A stretch of DNA of 11,234 nucleotides from Deltaproteobacteria bacterium. GTDB lineage: Bacteria; Myxococcota; XYA12-FULL-58-9; JAUUZB01. The notes beneath the pieces are model-generated. The model ran no database searches. It had not been told where the DNA came from and worked only from the letters and a program-made list of their open reading frames with translations. The stretch spans positions 1 to 11,234 of the forward strand of contig JAUUZB010000042.1 of NCBI GenBank assembly GCA_030590185.1. Direction: 5' to 3'. The position numbers and the translations under genes were made by a program. Positions 1-7,061 of the stretch are shown here, one piece after another (the stretch's first letter is position 1; the number at the start of each line of letters is the position of its first letter).

Positions 1-1404
1 ACCCTCGAGGAGGACACCAAACGCCTGGTGCGGATCGACGGCGTGACCCTCGGCGTGGCGGCCTTTTCGGCCGGGCTCGCGCCCATGGATCTCGCGGTGG
101 TCGGCAGCCGCGAGCTCTCGATCCTGCTCGATGCCTATCACCTGGTGGAGGTCCTCGATCACCGCGTCGACCCGCCGGTGAGCGCGGTCTGGAACACCGC
201 CTGGGCCATGTCCCATCTCGCGGTCTCCCCCACCGGCGAGCATGTCATCGCCTACTACGACTGGGATGACCCGCGCTCCCCGGGCCGGCAGCCGGAGGTT
301 GGCGCCATCAATCAGGTCAGCGTTCTGTTTGTCGGCGACACCGAGACGCCCTTTGCGGATGACGACCCACGCCTGGTCGACACCACGGTCTGCATGTCGC
401 CCCGCGATGTACGCTTCTCGGCCAACGGTAACCGAGCGGTGATCATCTGCCGCGACCAGTTGACGCCCATCGACCTCGGCTCACCCTTCGTCCCAGGGGA
501 GAGCATCGCGACACCACAGCTCAGCGTGGTCTTTGACCGTAGCGCCACTGAGATCCTGGTCGACCCCCTCGCCGAGCGGGCGCTGCTGCGCTACGCCGAG
601 GCCGACCTCTTGCACCTGGTCGATCTCAGCGACGGCACCACGACCTGTTTTGAGGCGGACGGTGTCATCACCGACATGGCGCTTACCGCCGCCGGCCGCT
701 TGGTCGTGCAGTTCGATCTCGGTCTCGAGGACGGCAACACCGGGCTGAGCCTGGTCGATCTCAGTGACGCCACCGCCGAGACCTGCGCGCCGCTCGTGCC
801 GGACTTGACGGTTAGCGACGCCACGCGCATCGCGCTGGACCCGGCGAGCAGCCTGGCGCTCAGCTACCATCCGGACCTCGCCGTGGAGCAGCTCTGGCGG
901 GTCGATCTCGCCGACCTCAGCGCGCGGATGATTCGCCTGGAGAAGGCGGTCCAGGGGATCGCCTTTGCCGGTGACGGTCGTTTCGCTCTGGTCTCCCACC
1001 TCAAGAAGGAGGGTGTTCCTGATTGGGGCGGAGATCTAGAGGATGCGGTCGACCGGGCCTACGGCGTAACCTGGATCGACCTCGAGACCGACGCCCACCG
1101 CCTGTTGGTCAACGACGCAGCGCTGGGCTCCTTCGCCTTTGTGCCGCCCACCGACGAGCGGCCGGGGGCGACCTACCAGGCGGTGTCGGACGAGGCAGAG
1201 CCGCAGCTTCTACGGGTCAACCACGGGGTCGGCTTTGACGATAGCTGGATCGATCTGGTGGCCGAGCCCCTCGAGCTCGGCTACCTGACCGCCTCGGATC
1301 GAATCTACGCGACCCAGAATCATCCATGGGGACGGGTGACCTTTATCGACGCTGAGGGCGGTGATCTGCGGCACGTCACCGGTTTCGCCATCGGTGTCGA
1401 GTGA
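1..1404 (+). CDS. Beta-propeller-like envelope protein, paralogue 1 (5' truncated by window)
   Basis: The frame is open from base 1 to a TGA at 1402-1404, giving 467 visible residues. The first in-frame GTG (28) is unlikely to be the true start, because residues before it already align with the downstream paralogue (KRLVRIDGVTL against RRLLRIDSVTL). The start and any signal peptide therefore lie upstream of the window. The protein shows repeated beta-rich segments of the kind seen in propellers, such as LAVSPTGEHVIAYYD, DVRFSANGNRAVI and IAFAGDGRFALVSHLKK. It ends in a conserved block (NHPWGRVTFID, then LRHVTGFAI). It is collinear over its whole length with the gene at 1419-3110, and by eye more than half the residues match. 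I recognise no named family and no catalytic motif. The role is unknown; a surface or periplasmic location is inferred from its paralogues, which carry lipoprotein signals. Confidence 0.85.
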   Translation, partial: TLEEDTKRLVRIDGVTLGVAAFSAGLAPMDLAVVGSRELSILLDAYHLVEVLDHRVDPPVSAVWNTAWAMSHLAVSPTGEHVIAYYDWDDPRSPGRQPEVGAINQVSVLFVGDTETPFADDDPRLVDTTVCMSPRDVRFSANGNRAVIICRDQLTPIDLGSPFVPGESIATPQLSVVFDRSATEILVDPLAERALLRYAEADLLHLVDLSDGTTTCFEADGVITDMALTAAGRLVVQFDLGLEDGNTGLSLVDLSDATAETCAPLVPDLTVSDATRIALDPASSLALSYHPDLAVEQLWRVDLADLSARMIRLEKAVQGIAFAGDGRFALVSHLKKEGVPDWGGDLEDAVDRAYGVTWIDLETDAHRLLVNDAALGSFAFVPPTDERPGATYQAVSDEAEPQLLRVNHGVGFDDSWIDLVAEPLELGYLTASDRIYATQNHPWGRVTFIDAEGGDLRHVTGFAIGVE

Positions 1405-1418
1405 ACGAGGAGGACCAG

Positions 1419-3110
1419 GTGAAAAAGCTCATACCCCTGATACTAGTGATGCTAGCGGGGCTGTTGCTGGGCGCGACCGGCTGCGGTCTCGATACGGTCC
1501 CTCTGCCGGAGGAGCGCAGCGGTGGCGAATCCACCAATGCCTACTCCGACGGTGATGGCGACACCGGCGGCACCTGGGATCCACCCTGCGGCGGCGGTTG
1601 CCCCGCCGGGTTCCATTGCGAATTCGACACCTGCATGCCGGACGCGCCACCGATCCAACCACCCGGCGCGGCCCGCGACCCGCTGACCAGCAACCGCTAC
1701 GTTTTCTCCCTCGAGGTCGAGCAGCGCCGCCTGTTGCGCATCGACAGCGTCACCCTCGAGGTGGAGGCCTACACCGCCGGGCTCGCGCCAATGGCCCTCG
1801 CGGTCGTCGGCAGCCGGGAGCTGACCGTGCTGCTCGACGGCTACGACTTGGTGGAGGTCTTCGACCATCGCCAGGAGCCGCCGGTCCGCGCTGCCTGGGT
1901 GACAGCAATCGATGTCTCCCACCTGGCGCTCTCCCCCACCGGCGAGCACGTGGTGATCTACTACGACTGCGACGACCCGCGGGCGGCTGAGCGCCAACCA
2001 GGGGCGGCAAACCTGAATCAGGTGAGCGTCCTCTACCTCGGTGACGGGGAGACGCCTTTTGACGACGGCGATCCGCGCATCGTCAAGGTGGCGGTCGGCT
2101 TTAAGCCCCGGGACGTGCGTTTCTCCGCCGACGGGACCCGCGCCGTCGTGATCGGCAAGGACACCCTCACCCCGATCGTCCTCGGCTCCCCATTCGAGCC
2201 GGACGGATCGTTGGCCGAGCCCGAACCGCAGATCTTCTTTGACGAGAGCGCCCTGGAGATCCTGGTGGACGCTGATGCGAGCCTGGCGGCGATGCGCTAC
2301 GCCGAGGCGAGTGTCGTGCACATCATCGACATGGTCAACGGCGCCGTGTCTTGTTTTGATGCAGTAGACCCCGTCACCGACTTCGACTTTGCCAAGGACG
2401 GACGGTTGATAACGGTGGCCGGTGCCGGGACCATCGGTATCGCCGTGACGCCGCTGGCCAGCGCCCTTCCGGATCCCTGTCTGGTGCTGACGCCGCAGGT
2501 CAATGTCACCGACGCAGGTCGGATCGCGGTCGACCCCAGCGGCGACTACGCGGTGGCCTACGAGCCGACGTTGGCCATCGAGACGATCTGGCGGGTGGAT
2601 CTGGGCGCCCTGGAGGCCCAGGTGATCAACCTCGAAAAGGCGGTTGGGGCGGTCGCCTTTGCCGGCGACGGCCGGCACCTGTTGCTCTCCCACCTCAAAA
2701 AGGAGGGGGAGCCGCTGTGGGATCCGAGCCTCGAGGATTTTGACGAGTCGGTGGACAAGGCCTACGGCGTCACCTGGGTCAACCTCGACACCACCGCCCA
2801 ACGACTGGCGGTCTCCAGCTACCCGTTCGGCAGCTTCACCTTCGTGCCGCCGAGCGCCGAGCGGCCGGGGGCCACCTACCAGGCGGTCCAGGATGAGCGC
2901 GCCCCGCGCTTGATGCGGGTCACCCACGAGGTTGGGTTCGATGACCTGCGCCTGGAGCTGGCCGCCATGCCCCTGAAGCTCGGCTATCTGCCAGAGACCG
3001 GGTTCAGTTTTGTCACCCAGGACCATCCGTGGGGCCGGGTGACGTTCATCGACGCGAGCGGCGAAGAGCTTCGTCACGTTACCGGCTTTGCCATGGAGCT
3101 AAACCCATGA
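1419..3110 (+). CDS. Beta-propeller-like lipoprotein, paralogue 2
   Basis: The GTG at 1419 is chosen as start because GAGGAGG at 1407-1413 lies 5 nt upstream and because it gives a clean lipoprotein signal peptide: Lys-Lys, a hydrophobic core, then GATGC with the lipid-accepting Cys at residue 22. A GTG at 1401 would overlap the previous stop but has no such ribosome site. The predicted protein has 563 residues. After the Cys come an acidic/Gly-rich linker and a small Cys-rich motif (C57, C61, C67, C72; CX3CX5CX4C), a pattern I associate with myxobacterial-type secreted proteins. From about residue 85 to the end it carries the propeller-like repeats shared with paralogue 1, including LALSPTGEHVVIYYD, DVRFSADGTRAVVI and VAFAGDGRHLLLSHLKK. 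No enzyme motif is visible. It is probably anchored in the outer or inner membrane. It overlaps the next gene by 4 nt, so co-translation is likely. Confidence 0.9.
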   Translation: MKKLIPLILVMLAGLLLGATGCGLDTVPLPEERSGGESTNAYSDGDGDTGGTWDPPCGGGCPAGFHCEFDTCMPDAPPIQPPGAARDPLTSNRYVFSLEVEQRRLLRIDSVTLEVEAYTAGLAPMALAVVGSRELTVLLDGYDLVEVFDHRQEPPVRAAWVTAIDVSHLALSPTGEHVVIYYDCDDPRAAERQPGAANLNQVSVLYLGDGETPFDDGDPRIVKVAVGFKPRDVRFSADGTRAVVIGKDTLTPIVLGSPFEPDGSLAEPEPQIFFDESALEILVDADASLAAMRYAEASVVHIIDMVNGAVSCFDAVDPVTDFDFAKDGRLITVAGAGTIGIAVTPLASALPDPCLVLTPQVNVTDAGRIAVDPSGDYAVAYEPTLAIETIWRVDLGALEAQVINLEKAVGAVAFAGDGRHLLLSHLKKEGEPLWDPSLEDFDESVDKAYGVTWVNLDTTAQRLAVSSYPFGSFTFVPPSAERPGATYQAVQDERAPRLMRVTHEVGFDDLRLELAAMPLKLGYLPETGFSFVTQDHPWGRVTFIDASGEELRHVTGFAMELNP

Positions 3111-4753
3111 GACTCCCTGCCCTCTTTCTCTCCCTGATCTTCCTGACCGGCTGCATGAGCATGGAGCTGATGGATCCCTATCGGGTGAGCGTGCCCCAGC
3201 CCCTCGACGATGCCTTGGCCTACATCGACGAGTACACCGGCACTCTGGTGATCGTCGACCCAGCGGGCGAAGCCGGCGAGAACGCCGGTCGCCGGCTGCA
3301 CCGCATCGACGCGGGCGAGGCGCCGTCGCTGGCGGTTTCGGTGCCGCGGCCGGACGTCCCGGGTTCCTTGCAGGTGCTGGTGATCGATCCGGGCGGCAAC
3401 CAGATCCTGGTGGTGCGTGACAAGGCCGGCACCACCGAGACCCTGTCGACCGGTGTGTCGCTCGAGGCGATCGATGTCTCCGAGGATGGTAGCTTCGCCA
3501 TCGCTTACCAGCCGGAGAACGTTCGCCCGACGGACGCGCTGGTCGCCTTTCCGAACACCATCGCCGTCCTGAATCTGGCGTCCAATCCACCGATCGCCGA
3601 GACCCTGCCCCTCCGCACCGGCGGCGCCCGGCCGATCGCGGCGGTCTTTTCCGAGGAGCTCAGCATCGAGCGCACGGTGCACTCCGGGGGTGGCACCACC
3701 ACCGAGATTCAGGAGCTCTCAGTGGCGCTGGTCTTCGTGCGTGGGGGCCTGATCCCGGTCGACCTGGTCCGCATGATCGCCATGGACTTCGTGTCGGTCA
3801 CCGACAGTGACCGCAGCGTGGTGCCGGCCGAGGTAATCTTCACCAACAACGCTGGCGACGCCATCGATGGCGAGGTCGACGGCATCGAGCGAGCCTTTGT
3901 GCGCACCAACGACGGCGAGCTATTCGCGTTCACCCTCGCCCTGACCGGCCCGGCCAGCGAGCCGCTGGTGGTGACCCTGGACAACCTCGTGACCCCGGAC
4001 GCGCAGGTCTACGATATCGAGCTCTACTTCGATGAGGAGGGCCGCAGCCTACTGCTCGCCGCCGCTGGCGACGAGCTCATCCTGGTGGATGGCTACAGCG
4101 GAGTGGCCAAGCGTTATGACGCGCCGGTCTTCACCGACAGCCTCGTGGCCTACACCGATCCGGGCTCTGGCGAGGCACTCTGCCTGGGCTACTCGGCGAC
4201 CAACAACGATTTCGAGCTAGCGCGGCTCAATCCGTTAATGCTCGCCGAGCACCGCTCCACCGGCATGGAGGTCATGTCGCTCGGCAAGCCCGTACAGGCG
4301 ATCGAGATTGGCGAAGGTGGCGTCCGCGCCATCCTCAGTTACTACGGCGGTCTGGATCTCGGCATTTTGGACCTGGCTGCCGGCGGGCAGGTAGTGGACA
4401 TGAGCTTCTACTCTGCGCCGCATGCCCGGGTCCTGGTCGACGACGGCAAGCGTATGCTCCTGGTGGTGACCTCCGGTGACGACTTCGAGCCCTATCTGGC
4501 CGAGGTGACTTTTGGCGCAGAGCTCGGCCAACGCCAGGTGGAGCTCCTAGAGGACGGTCCCTACGTCGGTGAGATCGGTGACTACATCTGGGTGGACCAC
4601 GCCGACCCGGACGGAGATGTGACCTTTTTCCCAACCGACAGCCTCGAGCTCGAGTCGGTCATCGCCTTCCACGGGATCTTTTATACCCGCCTGTTGGATG
4701 AGGAGAAACCGGACGAAGACGAAGACGAATACGACGACGGAGGATATTACTAA
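3107..4753 (+). CDS. Divergent beta-propeller-like lipoprotein, paralogue 3
   Basis: The ATG at 3107 overlaps the previous TGA as ATGA and has GGAG at 3095-3098. It starts a short, classic lipoprotein signal ending in LTGC with Cys16. An upstream in-frame start at 3029 would lie inside the previous gene and bury this signal, so it is rejected. The 548-residue product is related to the two preceding proteins only distantly, but in the same order: a segment around AIDVSEDGSFAIAYQ matches their SPTGEHV strand, LVFVRGGLIPVDL matches AVVIGKDTLTPIVL, and the C-terminal DHADPDGDVTFF block matches DHPWGRVTFID. It lacks the Cys-rich motif of paralogue 2. The extreme C-terminus is very acidic and ends in tyrosines (DEDEDEYDDGGYY). 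The family is unrecognised. A structural or ligand-binding envelope role is inference from fold and location. Confidence 0.88.
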   Translation: MRLPALFLSLIFLTGCMSMELMDPYRVSVPQPLDDALAYIDEYTGTLVIVDPAGEAGENAGRRLHRIDAGEAPSLAVSVPRPDVPGSLQVLVIDPGGNQILVVRDKAGTTETLSTGVSLEAIDVSEDGSFAIAYQPENVRPTDALVAFPNTIAVLNLASNPPIAETLPLRTGGARPIAAVFSEELSIERTVHSGGGTTTEIQELSVALVFVRGGLIPVDLVRMIAMDFVSVTDSDRSVVPAEVIFTNNAGDAIDGEVDGIERAFVRTNDGELFAFTLALTGPASEPLVVTLDNLVTPDAQVYDIELYFDEEGRSLLLAAAGDELILVDGYSGVAKRYDAPVFTDSLVAYTDPGSGEALCLGYSATNNDFELARLNPLMLAEHRSTGMEVMSLGKPVQAIEIGEGGVRAILSYYGGLDLGILDLAAGGQVVDMSFYSAPHARVLVDDGKRMLLVVTSGDDFEPYLAEVTFGAELGQRQVELLEDGPYVGEIGDYIWVDHADPDGDVTFFPTDSLELESVIAFHGIFYTRLLDEEKPDEDEDEYDDGGYY

Positions 4754-5781
4754 TGATCGCCGCAACCCCGATTCTCGTCGCCCTCGCCTTGGTGGCCCAA
4801 GCCCAACCGGAAGCACCCGACGCCGCGATCCCGCTGGTCGCCCCGGAGGTAGCGCCCGATCCAGCCGGCGAAGCAGCACCCGACGCCGCCCCCGCCACCG
4901 AGTCGGAGCCGGAAGACTTCGGGCCGATGATTGGGGAGCGTGGTAGCGCGGTCCAACCCGATCGTGATCTCGGGGCGGTGCCCGTGGATCCCCTGCCGGT
5001 CGGTCCGCGGGGCAGTGACGTTCAGCTGCGGCCCGGCGACGGCCCGGAGGTTTTCGACACGCCGGTAGGCCCGCGGGGCAGCGATGTGCCCGGTGCTGAG
5101 CCGGCCTCCGGACACGGCCACGACCATCACGATGGTAACGGCGATGTCGAGCGGTCGAGGGTGCGAGCTAGGTCGGCGCCCCCGGTGGATCCCAAAACGG
5201 ACGGCCACTGGCGGATCACCATCGGCGGCGCGCGCCAGCAGATCATGGCGGAGAGCAACGAGTGGATCGGCGACTCGGCGCAGATCGAGGGTTTTGTCTC
5301 CCTCGAGCGTAACCTCGGGGATCTGATCCCGGTGGTGCGTGGCCTCGGCGTGCGCACCGGACTCAACTTCAGTCAGCACGTGGGCGACTACGTCGGCGTC
5401 TATTTTACGGAGTTGGAGATCGGTGCCTCCTACCACTTCCCCCATGACGGCCTGTTCGACGTCATCTTTCCGTACGCCCACCTCGACTTTCTGGCCGCCT
5501 GGGCCGCGGTCGAGACCAGCGGCGGGTTGGAGGGGGACAGCTTCGTGCCCGGCTTTGGCGTCACCCTCGGGGTGCGCTTCTTGCTGCCGAGGATGGGGCT
5601 GGGGCAGAACTTCCGTCTGTTCGGGCTGTTCGAGGGGGGATGGCAGCTACGGGCCGCGGTGGTGCCGCGCTTGACCCTGCCGCCGACCCACGAGGATCCG
5701 GAACCGGAGCCGCCGATCCCGCTCGGGCAGCTCGAGATGTTGGGGTTCAACCTGCGGTTCGGGGTGGGGCTCGAGTTTTAA
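4753..5781 (+). CDS. Secreted protein with repeat/His-rich N-terminal region and outer-membrane beta-barrel
   Basis: The start codon overlaps the preceding stop by one base (TAATG), with GGAGG at 4739-4743. The 342-residue product begins with a Sec signal peptide and a likely signal-peptidase I site after AQA (residue 17). Residues 18-150 form a low-complexity Ala/Pro/Asp linker. It contains two exact PVGPRGSDV repeats (82-90 and 104-112), a weaker third copy (59-67) and a His/Asp-rich patch GHGHDHHDG (120-128). Residues 151-342 alternate hydrophobic and polar residues in long strands separated by turns and end in phenylalanine (GVGLEF), as expected for a BamA-inserted barrel. At about 190 residues, this domain would suit a small barrel of around 8 strands. 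The linker may reach through the periplasm and contact peptidoglycan, metal ions or the lipoproteins encoded upstream; this is inference. No named family is assigned. Confidence 0.85.
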   Translation: MIAATPILVALALVAQAQPEAPDAAIPLVAPEVAPDPAGEAAPDAAPATESEPEDFGPMIGERGSAVQPDRDLGAVPVDPLPVGPRGSDVQLRPGDGPEVFDTPVGPRGSDVPGAEPASGHGHDHHDGNGDVERSRVRARSAPPVDPKTDGHWRITIGGARQQIMAESNEWIGDSAQIEGFVSLERNLGDLIPVVRGLGVRTGLNFSQHVGDYVGVYFTELEIGASYHFPHDGLFDVIFPYAHLDFLAAWAAVETSGGLEGDSFVPGFGVTLGVRFLLPRMGLGQNFRLFGLFEGGWQLRAAVVPRLTLPPTHEDPEPEPPIPLGQLEMLGFNLRFGVGLEF

Positions 5782-5784
5782 CGC

Positions 5785-6351
5785 GTGGAAATTCGAGGTC
5801 CGCTCCACCATCAACCCTTCTATTGCGAGGAAAACGCCTGGTGGCTCTGTCAGGATCCGGGGTTGGCCGGACTCGAGCGGCGGGTGGTGTTCGTGTCGAA
5901 CCCGGGTCGCACCTGCCTGCTCGAGCATCAGCGGGCCGGCGGGGCGAGCGGCGAGGTGGTCTGGGACTATCACGTCTTCTTGATCGCCCAATGGGATGAC
6001 GCTTGGTGGGTCTGGGATCCAGACACGACCCTCGCCATGCCCGAGTCCGTCCGTGTCTACCTGGCGTCGACCTTCGCCGCGGCGCGTGGGGTGGTCGAGC
6101 TCGCGCCGCGCTTTCGCGTCGTTGATGCGCAGCGCTATGTCGCCCGTTTTGCCACCGACCGCAGTCACATGCGCGGGCCCGACGGCGTTTGGTTGCAGCC
6201 TCCACCGGACTGGTCGCCGCCCGGGGCAAAGGGCGAGAGCATGAATCTCATGGCCTATGTGGACGTCGCCGAGCCGTTCGAGGGGGAGCTGTTCGATTTG
6301 GCCGGTCTCGAAGAGTGTTACGCCGGTGACCTCAGCGCGCAGAAGGTGTAA
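5785..6351 (+). CDS. Protein N-terminal glutamine amidohydrolase (NTAQ1 family, WDYHV protein)
   Basis: This 188-residue protein is recognisable as a homologue of eukaryotic NTAQ1, which deamidates N-terminal Gln of proteins to Glu, the first step of the Gln branch of the Arg/N-degron pathway. Seen directly: YCEEN with the nucleophile at Cys14, VFVSN, WDYHVF with His63, WDPDTTL with Asp78, and FATDRSHM (122-129), followed by a late MNL. In human NTAQ1 the matching catalytic residues are Cys28, His81 and Asp97, in the same order and with similar spacing (about 190-205 residues in total). There is no signal peptide, so it should be cytoplasmic. The GTG start at 5785 lies 3 nt after the barrel gene; its ribosome site is weak, suggesting translational coupling. 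In bacteria the product Nt-Glu could be handed to a Bpt-type leucyl-transferase and then ClpS/ClpAP, but none of those genes is in this window. Family assignment is strong; substrates are unknown. Confidence 0.92.
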   Translation: MEIRGPLHHQPFYCEENAWWLCQDPGLAGLERRVVFVSNPGRTCLLEHQRAGGASGEVVWDYHVFLIAQWDDAWWVWDPDTTLAMPESVRVYLASTFAAARGVVELAPRFRVVDAQRYVARFATDRSHMRGPDGVWLQPPPDWSPPGAKGESMNLMAYVDVAEPFEGELFDLAGLEECYAGDLSAQKV

Positions 6352-6380
6352 GACAACGCCCAAACGAGAGGTCTAGACGC

Positions 6381-6806
6381 ATGGCAACCGCAGAAGAGCT
6401 CCTGTCCCGCTCGGTCGATCTGGTCAAGGACGCCTACAAAGAGAGCAAGAAGAACCCGGACAACGCCGAGATCACGAACGCCTTGATGGATCTGCGGGAG
6501 CACCTGCAGGTGATCCGCGAGGGTTTCTCCGATCTCAAGGAGGAGAATCTCGGTTTGCGCGGCCGCGTCGCGGAGCTGGAAGCCGGCGGCGAGATGCGCG
6601 CCAAGCTGGTACGTCACGCCGGTGTCTATTGGGCCAAGGGCGATTCGGATCCCTGGTGCCCGAACTGCTGGGAGAACGAACAATGCGCCACCCACCTCAA
6701 CCCCTCGGCGGTGCTCGCCGGTCGGTTGGGGGTTTGCGCTCGCTGCAATTACGACGTCGTTCTCGACAACGTGGCGCCGCCGGACAAGTGGCCCAAGGCG
6801 ACCTGA
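6381..6806 (+). CDS. Small coiled-coil plus zinc-ribbon protein
   Basis: The ATG at 6381 is preceded by GAGAGG (6366-6371) at a 9-nt spacing and follows the NTAQ1-like gene by 29 nt. The 141-residue product has two parts. Residues 1-75 are charged and helical, with a heptad-like stretch LQVIREGFSDLKEENLGLRG (42-61) typical of a short coiled coil. Residues 80-130 hold a zinc-ribbon: CPNC (Cys93, Cys96) and CARC (Cys119, Cys122) are the likely ligands, and Cys102/His105 lie between them. The lead-in GVYWAKGDSDPWCPNC resembles small zinc-ribbon domains seen in many bacterial and phage proteins of unknown function. It lacks a signal peptide or membrane segment, so it is cytoplasmic. It might be an adaptor or nucleic-acid or protein-binding partner of the upstream gene; that is inference. 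It is the last gene of the plus-strand operon. Confidence 0.85.
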   Translation: MATAEELLSRSVDLVKDAYKESKKNPDNAEITNALMDLREHLQVIREGFSDLKEENLGLRGRVAELEAGGEMRAKLVRHAGVYWAKGDSDPWCPNCWENEQCATHLNPSAVLAGRLGVCARCNYDVVLDNVAPPDKWPKAT

Positions 6807-6816
6807 CAGTGGTCCC

Positions 6817-6837
6817 GGCGCTCACTTCAAGAGCGCC
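6817..6837. terminator. Possible bidirectional hairpin between convergent genes
   Basis: A perfect 7-bp inverted repeat, GGCGCTC (6817-6823) and GAGCGCC (6831-6837), encloses a 7-nt loop. It lies just after the plus-strand operon stop (6804-6806) and spans the stop codon of the small minus-strand gene (6822-6824). The position suits termination or RNA 3'-end protection in both directions. There is no T-tract on either side, so it is not a canonical intrinsic terminator. In GC-rich DNA such a stem can arise by chance. Confidence 0.35.
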
Positions 6838-7061
6838 AAGGACAAGGCCCCGAGGGGCGTGGTCAACAGCAGCGCGCCTGCCGCGGCGGTGGCATAGCCC
6901 AGGGTCATCACCGGCCGAACGCGGACCAAGGACAGCCACTCGTCGATCATCGAGCTCTGGCTCGCGTCGAGGTCCCGGTTGAGGTTTTCCTCCATGCGGG
7001 CGCGGGCGGTTGCCCCCGGGTCGAGGGAGACAAAGGCGTGGCTCAGCTCGGCGTCGGTCAT
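6822..7061 (-). CDS. Small single-pass membrane protein, putative anti-sigma factor
   Basis: The product has 79 residues. The ATG at 7061 overlaps the sigma-factor stop as ATGA, with GGGAG (7069-7073) 7 nt upstream; a longer frame from 7124 would run inside the sigma gene and is not used. Residues 1-45 are acidic and soluble (MTDAELSHAFVSLDPGATA at the start). Residues about 52-78 are hydrophobic (one long or two short membrane segments) and the protein ends in a single Lys. Translational coupling to a sigma factor and a soluble-then-membrane layout are typical of anti-sigma factors. However, it is short and lacks the HX3CX2C zinc motif of classical ECF anti-sigmas. The anti-sigma role is inference from context only. 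Confidence 0.72.
   Translation of the reverse strand: MTDAELSHAFVSLDPGATARARMEENLNRDLDASQSSMIDEWLSLVRVRPVMTLGYATAAAGALLLTTPLGALSLALLK

Noticed and set aside
1452..3077. 541-residue open frame on the minus strand opposite paralogue 2
   Set aside because: It lies wholly antisense to a well-supported lipoprotein gene, has no recognisable domain, is rich in His/Arg/Gly/Val of the kind produced by reading GC-rich codons backwards, and has no fitting operon context.
4750..5481. 243-residue minus-strand open frame opposite the barrel gene
   Set aside because: It is antisense to a gene with a signal peptide, repeats and a barrel; the composition is typical of shadow translation.
5647..6363. 238-residue minus-strand open frame opposite the NTAQ1-like gene
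   Set aside because: The plus-strand frame carries unmistakable conserved motifs, so the antisense frame is a shadow of GC-rich codon use.
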